A stretch of DNA of 64,000 nt from Heracleum sosnowskyi (taxonomy: Eukaryota > Streptophyta > Magnoliopsida > Apiales > Apiaceae), in the NCBI GenBank assembly GCA_030848705.1, contig CM061241.1, positions 80,299,178-80,363,177 of the forward strand. Reading direction: 5' to 3'. The notes beneath the pieces are model-generated. The model ran no database searches and was not told the origin of the DNA. It saw only the letters and a list, made by a program, of their open reading frames with translations. Positions within the stretch are counted from its first letter, which is position 1. Each line of letters opens with the position of its first letter. Of the stretch, positions 11,201 to 22,722 are shown piece by piece. The position numbers and the translations under genes are program-made.

Positions 11201-11624
11201 AGAGTCACCTTTCACCTTAACCTACGGTTGTGAGGCAATGGTGCCCGTGGAAATTGGGGCTGGATCATTCAGGAGGGATAACTATGACCCCGGGAATAAC
11301 GAGGTCAATCATCGATTGTACTTGGATTTGGTAGAGGAGGTTCGAACCACGGCGCAGCTAAAGCTAGCCGCATATCAACAACGTGCTCGGAAGTACTTTG
11401 ATAGCAAGGTTCGTGCACGACCATTAAAGGTTGGCGACTTGGTTCTAAGGAGGATGATGCCCAACATGAAGGTTCATGGTCATGGTGTGTTTGGTGCAAA
11501 TTGGGAAGGTCCGTACCTCATAAAGGCTGTCTTATGGGAAGGTACCTATCATCTCACGGATTTGGATGGAAAGCTCGTTCCGAGGGCATGGAATGGTGAA
11601 CATCTTAAGAAATACTACCAGTAA
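8221..11624 (+). CDS. pol: gypsy pol: RT, two RNase H domains, integrase (5' truncated by insertion)
   Basis: The frame is open from the copia LTR junction; the GTG at 8313 is not a real start. RT runs to about residue 300 with LVKKPNGKWRTCVDF and catalytic YVDDMLVKSK. The first RNase H is near 370-500 (YYVSKRLLDAKTRYSNMEK). A second, plant-like RNase H begins at WTLYVDGAVNGNGAGAG (about 9905) with the DSMLVVW block. A His/Cys zinc-binding region (CGNHSG...CDRCQRF, 10590-10710) and an integrase core with D...D...E blocks follow (GIDLIGELPKG, SDNGKQFD, HPQSNGQTEAVNK). Integrase ends in a basic domain without chromodomain. TAA ends at 11624. The dual RNase H places it in the Tat clade. Confidence 0.93.
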
Positions 11625-12077
11625 ATCATCAGGTACTATTTCTGTAGGCCTCTTTCAGGCATAGGAATAATAAAGGCAGTTTATTAGTTGTAACTGCCAT
11701 GCTTAGGTATAGCTTCATAGTTGTGAGCCTCAGCTTCATAGTTGTTTGGCTCAGCTTCGAAGCACTTTGTTTCAAGTTCATAGTAAGACATTGTCATTTG
11801 TTCTTTGAGCACTCGGGGGGTAGTGTATACACACCCTACCTATTGGATGTCTTTCGATAAATTTTACAATATTAATGAAACCTCTATTTTTGGTTCATAT
11901 GGCTGTTCTTTTTTGAATGCTTTATCACTCTTTATGTTCTTACTGTAAGGATTACATGTGGATTAAAAGTTGGATGTATGATTGCCTCTGTTTAGTTCTT
12001 CACCATAAACGATTATATGATAAAGAACTGGGGGGTAGTGGATATACTCTATACAGGTTCAAATGGTTAAATTTCGA
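11625..12077 (+). other. gypsy post-pol non-coding region with two PPT-like motifs
   Basis: No gene seen. Two G6TAGT motifs (about 11814-11823 and 12029-12038) match the core of the polypurine tract before the 3' LTR at about 16942. The first is followed by TGTATAC. A GC(C)TCAGCTTCATAGTTGT sequence is repeated at about 11726-11755. Confidence 0.45.
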
Positions 12078-12325
12078 AATATTATTGGATTGGATTTAAT
12101 ATTATTTGGATAGGATTTAATATTATTGGATTGGATTTAATATTATTTGGATTGGATTTAATATTATTGGATTGGATTTAATATTATTTGGATAGGATTT
12201 AATATTATTGGATTGGATTTAATATTATTGGATTGGATTTAATATTATTTGAATAGGATTTAATATTATTGGATTGGATTTAATATTATTTGGATTGGAT
12301 TTAATATAATTGGATTGGATTGGAG
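12078..12325 (+). repeat. Tandem array of about 20-21 bp units in the gypsy 3' region
   Basis: About 12 copies of TTGGATTGGATTTAATATTA, differing mainly by one T and by TTGGAT/TAGGAT. No ORF runs through it. Tandem arrays in this part of Tat/Retand elements are known. Confidence 0.9.
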
Positions 12326-12332
12326 ATTCACA

Positions 12333-12444
12333 CTCATAAATTATGAGGTAAAGGTTAATACTCATGGATTATGATGTAAAGGTTAATACTCATAGATTAT
12401 GAGGTAAAGGTTAATACTCATGGATTATGAGGTAAAGGTTAATA
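12333..12444 (+). repeat. Tandem array of four 28-bp units
   Basis: Four copies in exact 28-bp register (starts 12333, 12361, 12389, 12417) of CTCATGGATTATGAGGTAAA plus GGTTAATA, with single-base differences. Confidence 0.9.
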
Positions 12445-13432
12445 TTCATGGATAAATATTCAAATGTATCAACTCATATAAGCCCTAGGGACACTAGGCA
12501 TGAGTATCATGGTAAAGTGTGGAAACCACTCATGGGCCACACTCTGGTTCAAACTTCCTTGCACGGATGCAAGCTGGAACATTGGACGGATTAACACCAC
12601 AGTTGGGAGGTTCAAGGCTAATGATCCCTGAAGCTGCGGCACAGATTAAGCTTCATACAGGATTGTGAAGTACATGGAATTTAATGGCACATTGCCCTAG
12701 GCAAGGATATATATGCATGATCGGGTTTTCTCGAATGCAGTGGATAAAATGGCTTATGGATGATCTAATCTATGGAAAATAGATTATGTACTTAAGGAAA
12801 TTAGGTGCAAGAATGGATTATTTATACATCAGATTATTGGAGTAATGTGGTCGTGAATGACCTTTATCATATACGGTTTATATCTCCGGTCAAGAGGTGC
12901 GAAAAAGCTCGGGTGAGCTTCAGGTTTATGGCTGCAATAACGCAAATACGCGTGTTGGTGAACTTTATATAAAATGTGATCTTATGGTATAGATCCTATT
13001 GGCTACTTTCATGGTGTAAATCATGGATATACCTGGACGGACACATACTTATTCACTGGCTTAAGGATCCTGGTTATCTAACATAGCAGGACAGGTTGGT
13101 TTGGTGCACTCGGAATCTCACGGAACCACAGCTACCTGTATGTAAACTCGATATATCAATTTAGTAATCATAGAGAAGAAATAGCATGGAAAATCTAGAC
13201 ATGGATTTCGGGCATAAGGAAAACAAAAGTACGATAAATTTAAAAAGATGAAAACCAGATTTAAAGGTTACATCTTGCGAGGTATTCCGAGGTACCCGCA
13301 CCCTCATCCGAATGTTAAAAATCTATGGCGCGAACGCCAGGAATGTTATCGAAACCAAAAACCATAAAGTTAACCCTTCCAAGGGGTATGAATGTTTTCG
13401 AAGACAGAAATACTTATAATAAAAAACGGAAC
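12445..13432. other. gypsy internal non-coding DNA
   Basis: No ORF, repeat or RNA signal that I can support. It lies between the tandem arrays and the 3' end of the antisense gene and presumably includes that gene's 3' untranslated part. Confidence 0.4.
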
Positions 13433-15713
13433 TCATGAAGCAAGGTTGTCGGGAGACGCCCCAGGAGCATCCTGGTCAGCAACAGGGTCGGCCACCTCCA
13501 CACCTTCTATTTGGGCATCTGGGTTGGAGCTCTCACCCATGACCTGCACCTCAGCCTCAGGTTCAGATGGAACCATCTTCCCTTGCTCCACAGCTGCAGC
13601 AGCCTCCCTCTTCTTAATTTCTCCCACCAGCTTCACGGCATCCTCCCCAAGCAGGGTCCAATCTAGAGTCGGGAAATGGTCATAGGTGGACTCGATATAA
13701 TCATTTACCCCGCGGTTGTATCCGGCCTCAAACTTTTCACGTTTGGCAGCCTCACGGGTAGACCTCTCCAGGGCGATGGTGGTATTGAGAGAATCCAGCT
13801 TCTTCTTAAACTCGCCAACTTTCCTGGTATAGGAAGCTTGTAGAGCGTCCTTTTCAGAGTCAAGGTTCACGATGGAGGTGTTCAACTGTTCACGCTCTTT
13901 CAATAGCTTAGCCTCGGAAGCCTTAAGCTTCTTGCTGGCATCAGCTAACTTTTTCTTCTCATCTTCACTTGTCTTAAGGAGGGTTTTTAACTGCTTAATT
14001 TCTTCAAGTAGCTTCTGATCGCTGCGGGCTGCTGCCACCATTTCTTCATTACGCTTTAAAGTAAGAAAAAGACTCTGAGCCTCACACCAAGTAGTGGCCT
14101 TTGCAGCTTCAGACAAGCTCATCCTATCCCACTCAGCGATAGCTTCCTCGGGAATCTGGTTCCCCGCCATAGTAAAGAACTTGCGGGTTAAGGAGTTGGA
14201 ACCTTCACCTGGGGTGCTGGGGGGTGATGGCTTGGACTTCTTGCTAAAACGAGATCCCGGGCCCTTAGCAGAATCAATAGTGGCAGACGGCGGCAGTTTC
14301 CTTTGGAAGAAGTAGTGGATTTATCATGAGAAGCAGTGGTTGATTTCATCCTTGATATAGGGGTAGCATCAATAGGAACAAGGTATTTCCCCTCATCTCC
14401 AAAGAGGTCATCATAGCTTGCGGATTTGTTGACAAAGGATGGCACACCAGAAGCCATATCTACAAGGGAAATCAAAGATTATTATATGAGCAATAAGGTA
14501 TGAAAACAAGAATAATAGCGTGTTGAGAATGCACAAATGATAAAGTAAAGCACAGAGACATAATAGGAAACTTATTTTACTTGAGGTTTCAGCTTCAGAG
14601 TCCTCTGTTGAAACCAGGTTCAAGGATTTCTTATTTGGCAAAAAACCACATCTTCTAAGGTTTTGATCTGTCAGCAGACTAGCACCATCTCCTAGCTCCG
14701 CTGACAGCTTCAAGGCCTCAAGAGCCCTTTCCAGGGAATGGCCCTTAAGTGTTGTCTTACTTGGAATCTCTATATAAGGATTGGGTATGGGTTAGAGTGC
14801 GATACCTAAGTTATTATGGAAGGAATAAGGAAAATATAAAGGCAATACTTACTGGGATTTCTGTTGAATTCTTTTCTATAAACGGGACAATCGTAACAAT
14901 AGAGAAATTGGGGTAGCCAATCGGTCATCCCCTTTCTGTTTCCTTTGATACATTACATTGTCCATCATGGACGTTCCAGGTGGACAAATAAAAGAAACCG
15001 GAATTCTTTCCCGTTTGTTTGAGCTGGTAAAAGAAACCCAGCTCACGGGCAGCCATTTTCTTTTCAACCTGCTGGTCATAGAGGACATACATACACATGG
15101 CCATTCGGTAAGCATTGGGAGTCATCTGGAGGGGAGCAATGTCATAGTAGGTAATGATATCATTGATGAAGGGATGTAGAGGAATGGACAAACCCATTCT
15201 AAAAAACGTGGCAGAAAACACAGCACAAGGTATCTGTTGATCAGGTTCAAAGTTATCAAAACGATGACATCTTTCCCCAAGGGAAGGTACCACCAAGCGG
15301 TATTTGGGACGGTGTTTTTGGAGAAGAAGTTTCACTCTGTTAGCATTCATTGAGGTGTCTAGTTCCTCACAAGCAGGGATTATGCCCTGGGATTCATTTG
15401 GAGTTTCATCTTCCGAGGGAAGCTCGACCTCGACTTCTGAATCAGAGAGCGGATAGTTGTCAGAAGATGTTTGACGAAGGGCAATGGGTTGAGAATCTCT
15501 GATTTTGTGGGAAAAGAGATTGTTTCGAACAGATACGATAGCTTGTTCGGGAACTAGAACCTTAACTTTGGAGCGAGTTCTGGTACTGACTGGTTTGATA
15601 GCCAGAGGATTTAATGGAAAGGTTCTAGCCGATGTAGGATCAAAGTCAATAGGAGCCTGCACCTCGTGGGCCGTTGACTGTTGGGAGCTTGCAGGGGTTG
15701 AATTCCCTGACAT
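13433..15713 (-). pseudogene. Antisense gene of the gypsy element: 'putative gypsy-type transposon' domain plus coiled coil
   Basis: Opposite strand to pol. The first exon begins at an ATG at 15713-15711, just after an AG; the first Met-like codon further up is TTG. It reads to about 14925 and contains FRMGLSIPLHPFINDII followed by MTPNAYRMAMCMYVL, the signature I recognise as the Pfam family 'putative gypsy type transposon' (PF04195). The frame then stops, and the continuation (DWLPQFLYCY) is in another frame, so there is a one-base shift near 14930-14950. A middle exon lies at about 14583-14750, with a GT donor after it. The last exon starts near 14462 and carries another frame slip near 14300. 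The final part, 13433-14170 (245 residues), is a long Lys/Glu-rich coiled coil. Such aORFs are known in Tat-clade elements; their role is unknown. Confidence 0.7.
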
Positions 15714-15719
15714 CTGCAA

Positions 15720-16952
15720 AAGATGATGCAGGGTGAGATAATGGCCAACAAGGTTCTTCGCAATCAGGCAAGCAAAAGGACCAGTAAACTAAAAAGCTTA
15801 CGAAGGTTTTCGATTGGGGCTTTTCCAAGGATTGTTGATTGAGGACCTAGGTCGAACGGGTGGTGGTTGGAATAGTTCCAAAGGTTTGGGAATTACAAAT
15901 TACAAGATCGCCTCTATACCTAAAGGACAGATGCATGTCCATAGGGATCTTCACCTCGAGAGAGGTCGTAGTACATAGACATCTAAACCTAAAACTACAG
16001 GAAAAGTTTTCAATTATTAACTTAAATCTCTTTATGAGGCAGCATACCAGTGTTAACATTCCGGGACATGTATGATGCATATTATCGACTATACATGCAA
16101 GCAAGAACAGTTAGGAAGATGAAGAGACACGGTGTTGTATGCAATTCGTAACACCCAGAAAGATGTGGGTTTAAAGGGTTTTACAATCTCTACTTCACAT
16201 GATATTAAAATAAGTAATATCAAGCACTTGTGATTCACAAGAGGTAAGTGCACATGGCATCTTGGGTTTTAGTTTGATCAGCCTGATAATATAAGTATGT
16301 GTGTGTGCATACATGGCGGTGTATGTATATGTCAGTACACCTAAAAGGAGCACATTCAAGAGCGGCATGCAATGACAAATCAGAAGTAAAAACAGCAGAT
16401 AAGGATAGATTTATACCTTATAGAATGATGCAGGTTGAGGATGATCGAGAATTAGAGTATCGTCGGAACCCTGAGCCGTCTAGAAGCCTTCCGCCGGAGA
16501 GAGAGAAGGGAGAATGAACAGTTTGTGTAAAACAAAAAGTGAGATAAAAAGAAAGGAAAGGGGGGTGAATGTGTGTTTAAGTACACACGGAAGAGGAGCA
16601 GCTATGCCAGGTGGCATCCACGGATAGGTAAAAAAAAACAATGAAAGGTGTGAAGGATTAATGCATGGTTCAATTTTCTAGGAGGAATATGAGAGGTTTG
16701 TTGCAGGTTTTAAAATTTGAATTCTTTTCAATAGACAAAGGATAATGTGTGGGTAAATATGTCTTTGGGAATTAATTAAAATGTGGAATTAATTTGCTGA
16801 GGCGCGGAGGTATAGGCTCCGAGGATTTTGATTAGGTATTGAGCGTTCGGATATGGATTGCAGCTGGTTATGAGGTTAATGGTTGATCATTTGAGAATGG
16901 AACAGATTTTGGTTCCTTTTGTATTCAATACTGCAAGGAACCGGGGGGTAGT
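15720..16952. other. gypsy 3' non-coding region and polypurine tract
   Basis: No coding signal on either strand. It ends in the purine run AACCGGGGGGTAGT (16939-16952), the polypurine tract. It probably also contains the promoter and leader of the antisense gene, whose first exon starts at 15713; no clear TATA was identified. Confidence 0.5.
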
Positions 16953-17818
16953 TGTTGTGCCCGAAATCTCACATGGGCTCAATTTAAGGCCCATATGTAT
17001 TGAAAGTCCAGTAGGGGTGTATTGGGCTAGGTTGGTGTGAACTGGGACATAGGTTCAAGGTGATGAAGGGCAGGTGCAGGCTGCCTAGACAGGATCAAGG
17101 TGTCAGAGTTCAGGTAAAGGGCATTAAGGTTCAGGTGGTATGAACCTCGATACTGGTCTGAGATGACGAGTGGTTAAGACCTCGGGAAGGCAGAGTACTA
17201 GTAGGACAAGGACTCAGCTGCCTATACTCTAGGGGCACGGATTTATATTTATAAAAGGACTTCTAGGCTTGGTTAAACATGCTGAATAGAACAATTAGAA
17301 GCGGGATAGAACTTATATAGTCACTTCGGATAAACTTTATTTGCTGGAGGATTTATAGGACTTCGTTATGGATAATAACTAAAACACTGGAAAGCTCGGC
17401 AAGAGCTGCCTTATTCGACTGAAACTCTAAGATGGATGATCTTAGGGAGGCCGAATTCGCAAGGATGGAGAAGTATAAACCTAATAGAACTACATGGGGC
17501 TTGATTCCTATAAATAGGATATGTAGGCACTTGACTAAAGGATATTCGGATTTTCACTCTTGAGAAGCATAAGGCACGTGCACCTCAGTGATACATATTC
17601 CGGCGAATTTACTGGTGGTGTAGGATTTACACTACTTATTTCGACCGGTGGTTTGTCAACTCAGCCCCCGGAGACATACTTCAACTATTCTACTCATACC
17701 GTGAGCTTCAGGCTTCGAGCTTTGAATCTGTAAGCTCTGTCCGATAATCAAGGACGTGTCTCACGAATATTCCAGCGAGATTCTCTCAATTGTGTTGTAC
17801 CAAATTTCTCTCACAACA
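16953..17818 (+). repeat. 3' LTR of the gypsy element (866 bp)
   Basis: Starts TGTTGTGCCCGAAATC directly after the purine tract and ends CTCTCACAACA, giving perfect 6-bp terminal inverted repeats TGTTGT/ACAACA. A TATA-like TTTATAAAAGG lies at about 17250. The partner LTR is outside the window. Confidence 0.85.
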
Positions 17819-18485
17819 TTTAGAGTTTTAGAATTGTCAATACTAAAAAATTAAAAAAATATCCTTTAACATATTATAAGTGTAATAGGAGTTCGAATTT
17901 ATAGAGTAGAATAGTTCAAATTTATAAATAATGTAAAGTTCTATCGGAAGTAGAATATGTATTTGTAAGACATTGTTAATACTAAGTAGAATAAGTGTTC
18001 GAATTTATAGAGTAGAAGAGTTCGAATTTATAAGTAATGCAAAGTTCTATCGGAAGTAGAATAAGTGTTTGTAAAACATTTGCATTACTATCAGAAGTAG
18101 AATAGGTGTTTGTAATATATTGTTAATACTAAGTAGAATAGGTGTTCGAATTAAAAGAATAGAAGAGTTCGAATTTATAAGTAATGCAAAGTTCTATGAG
18201 AAGTACAATAGGCGTTTGTAAGACATTGTTAAAAATTCTATTAGAAGTAAAATAGGATTGCGAAATTATATATAAGATGTTTTATCAATAAAAGAGCGGC
18301 TCATTATAAATGAGTATATTAACATGAAAATTAATATATAAGACAAATATTCAATATGTTAAAATTAGAATTTCGATTTTAACATGAGAAACATATTTAA
18401 CGGGAGGACGGCTTATTAAGGAGGAATGAGTAATGACCGTAGAAAAGTTTATAACGCCGCCGCGAAGCGCGGCTTTATCAACTAG
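17819..18485 (+). mobile_element. Helitron 3' part (hairpin plus CTAG end)
   Basis: Ends in a perfect hairpin GCCGCG-AAG-CGCGGC (about 18460-18474), 7-8 bases, then CTAG (18482-18485) and T, the canonical plant Helitron 3' end. Before it, about 17875-18260 holds three or four degenerate repeats of about 115 bp with motifs GTTCGAATTTATA and AAGTTCTATCGGAAGTAGAA. No 5' end is seen; the gypsy LTR abuts it on the left, so the gypsy element may have inserted into this Helitron. Confidence 0.6.
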
Positions 18486-18604
18486 TTATCAATATATTTT
18501 GTGATATAATTGAAGAGTTTGTAGTTATGTAATATATGTTTGAAAATCGAAAATCAAAACTTTCAATGTTTCGGCTATTATATAATAGTATAGTATAGTA
18601 TAGA
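18486..18604 (-). mobile_element. Helitron 5' end, truncated
   Basis: On the minus strand it begins TCTATACTATACTATAC at 18604 and continues into AGCCGAAACATTGAAAG, a 5' end shared with four or more other copies here (40580, 41196, about 45200, about 46320). The forward base after it is T, as expected for an A/T target. It is cut off at the CTAG end of the neighbouring Helitron. Confidence 0.55.
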
Positions 18605-19123
18605 TAAATGTTGTCTGCGATAATTTTAGAAAAGGAGTTATTTTAGTTAGAAAATATAAAAAAGAATATATGTTTGACTAACAAAGGTAATCGATTAATT
18701 ATTAGTATTTACAATATTACTATTTTATGTTACTAAATTGAATTGCCTGTGATATTTTTGAAAAATGTGAAATTTTACTTAGGAAAAATTTTAGTTAGAA
18801 AATATAAAAAAAAATACGTTTTGGCAAAAAAAGCTAATCAGTTAGTTATTAGTAATTATAAATATTATTATTTTATTTCATTAAATAGAACTGTCCGTGA
18901 TATTTTTGGAAAATGAGAGGTTTTAGGTAGGAAAAATAGAAAAGTAAAAATTTTATTAGAAAATATAAAAAAGAATATACAATTTGGCTAAAATAGGTAA
19001 TTGGTTAGTTATTAACAATTATAATATTATTATTTTATTTTAATAAATGAAACTGTCTGTGAAATTTTTGAAAAAAAAAAAATTAGTAAGTAAAAATAAA
19101 AAGCTTATATATTTTATGACAGA
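18605..19123 (-). repeat. Helitron-internal repeats of about 140-150 bp
   Basis: Three degenerate direct copies, each with the core TCCGTGATATTTTTGGAAAA followed by TTTTAGTTAGAAAATATAAA and GGTAATTGGTTAGTTATTA. The same unit fills 39060-40560 and 45230-46300, and its reverse complement occurs at 20480-21200, 40680-41500 and 43920-44350. It is therefore a Helitron-borne repeat, here without clear ends. Confidence 0.65.
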
Positions 19124-19239
19124 AAATAAATACATTCCTTTTATTATTGTAAACTTAAAATTATCGTGTGAAGTTTTATATCAAATTGTCAATGTAGTAA
19201 ATTGAAATTATACTCAGTAAACGGATTGTAGATGTATAG
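19124..19239 (+). repeat. Direct duplicate of 24716-24831 (part A)
   Basis: Near-identical to 24716-24831 (AAATAAATACATTCC to GTAGATGTATAG), with only a few differences by eye. In the second location this segment continues directly into the beta-galactosidase 3' flank; here it is separated from the continuation at 22874 by a 3.6-kb insertion. Confidence 0.85.
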
Positions 19240-20288
19240 AACTTAGAAGGGCGGACCCAGGGCTAGGCTGGGCAAAGAATTTTAAATTTCTTTTGCATAA
19301 TTAATTATAAATATTTTATTGTGCAAAACCTAAAAGCAAATTTGTGAATACCATTCTAATCTTCAAATTATATTCATAAACAATTTTCATTTACATCTAG
19401 TTTTCAATGTTAGTTACGGTCTAATTGATATTTAAATTATTTAAATTGATATTTAAATTATTAATATTAATTCGTAGTTTGATGTTTTAAAAATTATAAA
19501 TGATAATACATGCATAACACCTAGTTTAGTATTTATATAATTCTTTTATTATATATTTTGATGATAAAGGGACTTGAGCTATGATCACTTTGACTACATT
19601 TTGATTCATAATAATTTATCAAATTTGTTTATTCAAATTATTCAGTACATAAAATTCCGGTTATAATACATTTCTCCCATTGGGCAAAATGTACGTGCTT
19701 CATATATAATTAGTACAACTAGCTTTATTACCCGTGCGAGGCACGGGTTTATTCTAAAATATTTTATAATTTGTCATTAATTCCGGTATATTTGTTTGTG
19801 GTATATTCATATTGATGGTTTGATTACCGAAATATTTGAAAATTTAAGTTAGAAATGGTTATTGTAAAATTAATATATCTATTTTTTATTATATTTTATT
19901 TCTTTAATCGAAAGTTCGTGTGATACACGTATATGATTTGGATGTGAATAGTTTGTTGTCGATTTTCGAATAAGTAAGTATTTTGATCTTTCTTTACTGC
20001 ATAATTTGTTCTTTAAAAAACTTGATATGATTTTGTATACATGTTCTTAATTAGTGTTGATGGTTTGGTGATTGAGATATTTGAAAATTTTAAGTTAGCC
20101 GTAGTTGTTTGTAAAGTTAATATTCCTCTTTTTTATTGTATTGTATTCGTTGAATTAGAAGTTTGTGTTAGATATGTCTATGATTTGGATGTGAATAAGT
20201 TGCTATTGATTTTCGAGTAAATAAGTTTTTGATGTTTTTTTTACTGCATAATTTTTTTTTAAAAAAACTCGATATGTTTTTACATACA

Positions 20289-21254
20289 TCAATACTATTA
20301 TATAATAGACGAAACATTAAAAGTTTGGTTGGTCAGTATGGTACGTTGTGATTTTACTTAATTAACCTTACTTATGGTTGGTCGGTATGGTACGTTGTGA
20401 TTTTACTTAATTGCCCTCAATTAACTGTACTTCATGTTTTTACTTAATTAACCTTACTTATTTATAGAAATATATTATTAAAAAATAATATTATCTATTT
20501 ATAACCAATTACCTTTTTTAACTAAATATATCACAGAAAATTACCTTTTTTTTAACTAAAACATGTTAGTTTTTCTATTTTTTCTTACTAAAACCTCTCC
20601 TTTTCCAAAAATATCACGGGGCAAACATTTAGTTATTTATTTTTAAACATATTTTAATATTATAATTATTTTTAAAAGTTTACCTATTTTAAATGTCTAC
20701 TTATTTTTCTTAACAAATGCAATTACTAAAAATATTAAAATATAAATAATCAAATACCTATTTATAATCAATTACCTTTTCAGTTAAAACACATTATATA
20801 TTTTTTCTAACAAAATATCACATTTTCTAAATATATCACATGAAATTGCCTTTTACAATTTAATTTTTCTATTTTTCTCACTAATATCCATTTTTTTTCA
20901 AAAATATCACAGAAAACTCTTTACTTATTTATTTTAAAACATATTTAAATACTTTTAATTATTAAATTTTAAAACCTTATTTTTCAAAAATATCACGGGC
21001 ATTTACCTTTTTAAACTAAATATATGTTGTATTTTTTATTTTTTCTTAATAAAACCCCCCATTTTCAAAAAATATAACGGACAAACCCATACGTATTTAT
21101 TTTACAATCTGTTTTAATGTTTTTAATTAATTAAAAGTGTTTACCTATTTTAACATGCCTACTTATTTTTTGCACAATTACAATTAATAAAATTTAAAAA
21201 AATAATAATAAAATAACAATTAACAATTCGTGCATCGCACGAGTTTTAAGCTAG
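20289..21254 (+). mobile_element. Non-autonomous Helitron, 966 bp, nested
   Basis: Starts TCAATACTATTATATAATAG and ACGAAACATTAAAAG, and ends in hairpin TTCGTGC-ATC-GCACGAG, TTTTAAG, CTAG, between A (20288) and T (21255). Removing it joins TTTTACATACA to TATTCTTAATTGA, which matches the first copy of the host repeat at about 20032-20060. This proves the exact empty site. The interior is AT-rich with the AAAATATCACGG repeat core. Confidence 0.85.
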
Positions 21255-22647
21255 TATTCTTAATTGATTAACAATGAATAACTCTCTCGCAAATCACTTC
21301 GACCACAATGAAGATAACATGAAACTATGTCACATTACTAACCATTCGATATCATAAATTTATGTTATGTATATTTATTCCAATATCATTAATATTTTAA
21401 ATTATATTTTATTACTTTTTAAATAATATATTTCATTTAAAATATCATGTATGTAAACAATAAGTATTAATTACAAAACAGTTAATACACTTTAAATAAA
21501 TTAAGAAAGAGGTAATAATGTCAACCTATGATTTAAAGGGTATAATCATAATTTCACTCTGATTTTTTTTGTCTCACTCAACCAAGTACAGTTGTGGATA
21601 TACTTTATTTATAAAACTATTACTTATACCTCTCAAGAAGCCGTTAAACTGATTCGTGATAAGTTACTCGTTTCACCTTACAATTGTCACTTGGCACAAA
21701 TAATTTAACATTTTATCATAGATATTCAAAAAAATTAAACCAATTTTAGTTTAGATTTGATTTAATCATTCAATGATAACTTCAACTTTTTTGTAAAAAT
21801 CTCCGATACAAACTTTTTTATTAGTATACAAAGAGAAAACTCTTTTGCATTTTTCGGGTTCAATACTTTATATACTAATAGTGTATTTTTCGAAAATGAT
21901 CAACGTATAAAATTTATTTATTGAAGACGAGATTTATAATATATAGGATCGTAGTAAAACTAAAGTTTTAATCTATATTAGTATCTAAAATTTCCAAACT
22001 GCGTATATAATCTATAAGTTGTTAATATCTTATAATGAAGCATTAATAAATGTTAAATGATGAATAAAATCCGTTTTACGCTTATTATATATAAGGATAT
22101 AATTGGAATGGAGTAAATAGGTTGATAGTTTTAAATTTTAAAATAAAAATTAAAAAAGACTATAATAAGTAATAGTGGCTATAGATGTCAACATTTGTCA
22201 CATTATCACTTAGGTCATGGTTCAATTCTCATTAAAAACAATTTTTTAATCATCAATATAAAATTAAAAGGGTAATTTAGTAATCTATTATCATCAGTAT
22301 AATATTGAAAAGGTAATCAGGAATCTAATATATATAATCTGATAGTATATAGAATTTGTAATCTAATAGTATATATAATCTGAGTCTTTATATATTTAAT
22401 ACAAATAAACATGATTTATAATATTAAAATATTAATATAATCCTTTTTTATGGATCAATTCCAATTTTATAATATTTTGTATATCTTGCGCGAGTTTTTC
22501 TCTAATATGGTCAAAAATATGATTTTAAGACATTTGTGAAAATGAATTATCTACCTTATCAAGGAGATTACAAGAAGAGATCAAAATATAATATAATATA
22601 TTGAGTATTTGCAAATATTAATAAAGAGTTTGATAATATAACCAAAG

Positions 22648-22722
22648 TTGACATCTAGCATAGTGGTAAGGAATGTAACTTCTAATCAAGAGGTCAAGGG
22701 TTCAATTCCCATTAGAAACAAT
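22648..22722 (+). other. tRNA-like block (A and B box) inside a Helitron
   Basis: TAGCATAGTGGTAAGGAA resembles a tRNA D-arm/A box and GGTTCAATTCC (22699-22709) a T-arm/B box. Between them ACTTCTAATCAAGAGG resembles a tRNA-Arg(UCU) anticodon arm. The acceptor stem is not convincing, so it is not a functional tRNA. A relic with B box only lies near 22220-22235, and a homologous block is on the minus strand at 47351-47415 plus 46765-46780. It could be a captured tRNA or SINE head. Confidence 0.5.

Larger units (their letters stand above)
8221..17818 (+). mobile_element. Tat/Retand-like Ty3/gypsy retrotransposon, interrupted by the copia element
   Basis: Contains pol from just upstream of RT, a long region after pol with two tandem arrays, a degenerate antisense gene, a polypurine tract and a 3' LTR. 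A second RNase H after the first, no chromodomain, an opposite-strand gene after pol and tandem repeats in the 3' region are known traits of the Tat clade (Ogre, Retand, Grande types). gag, protease and the 5' LTR lie left of the window, beyond the copia insertion. pol is open while the antisense gene is broken. Confidence 0.85.

Noticed and set aside
22648..22722. Functional tRNA gene
   Set aside because: Acceptor stem does not pair and the D-arm is degenerate; kept only as tRNA-like.
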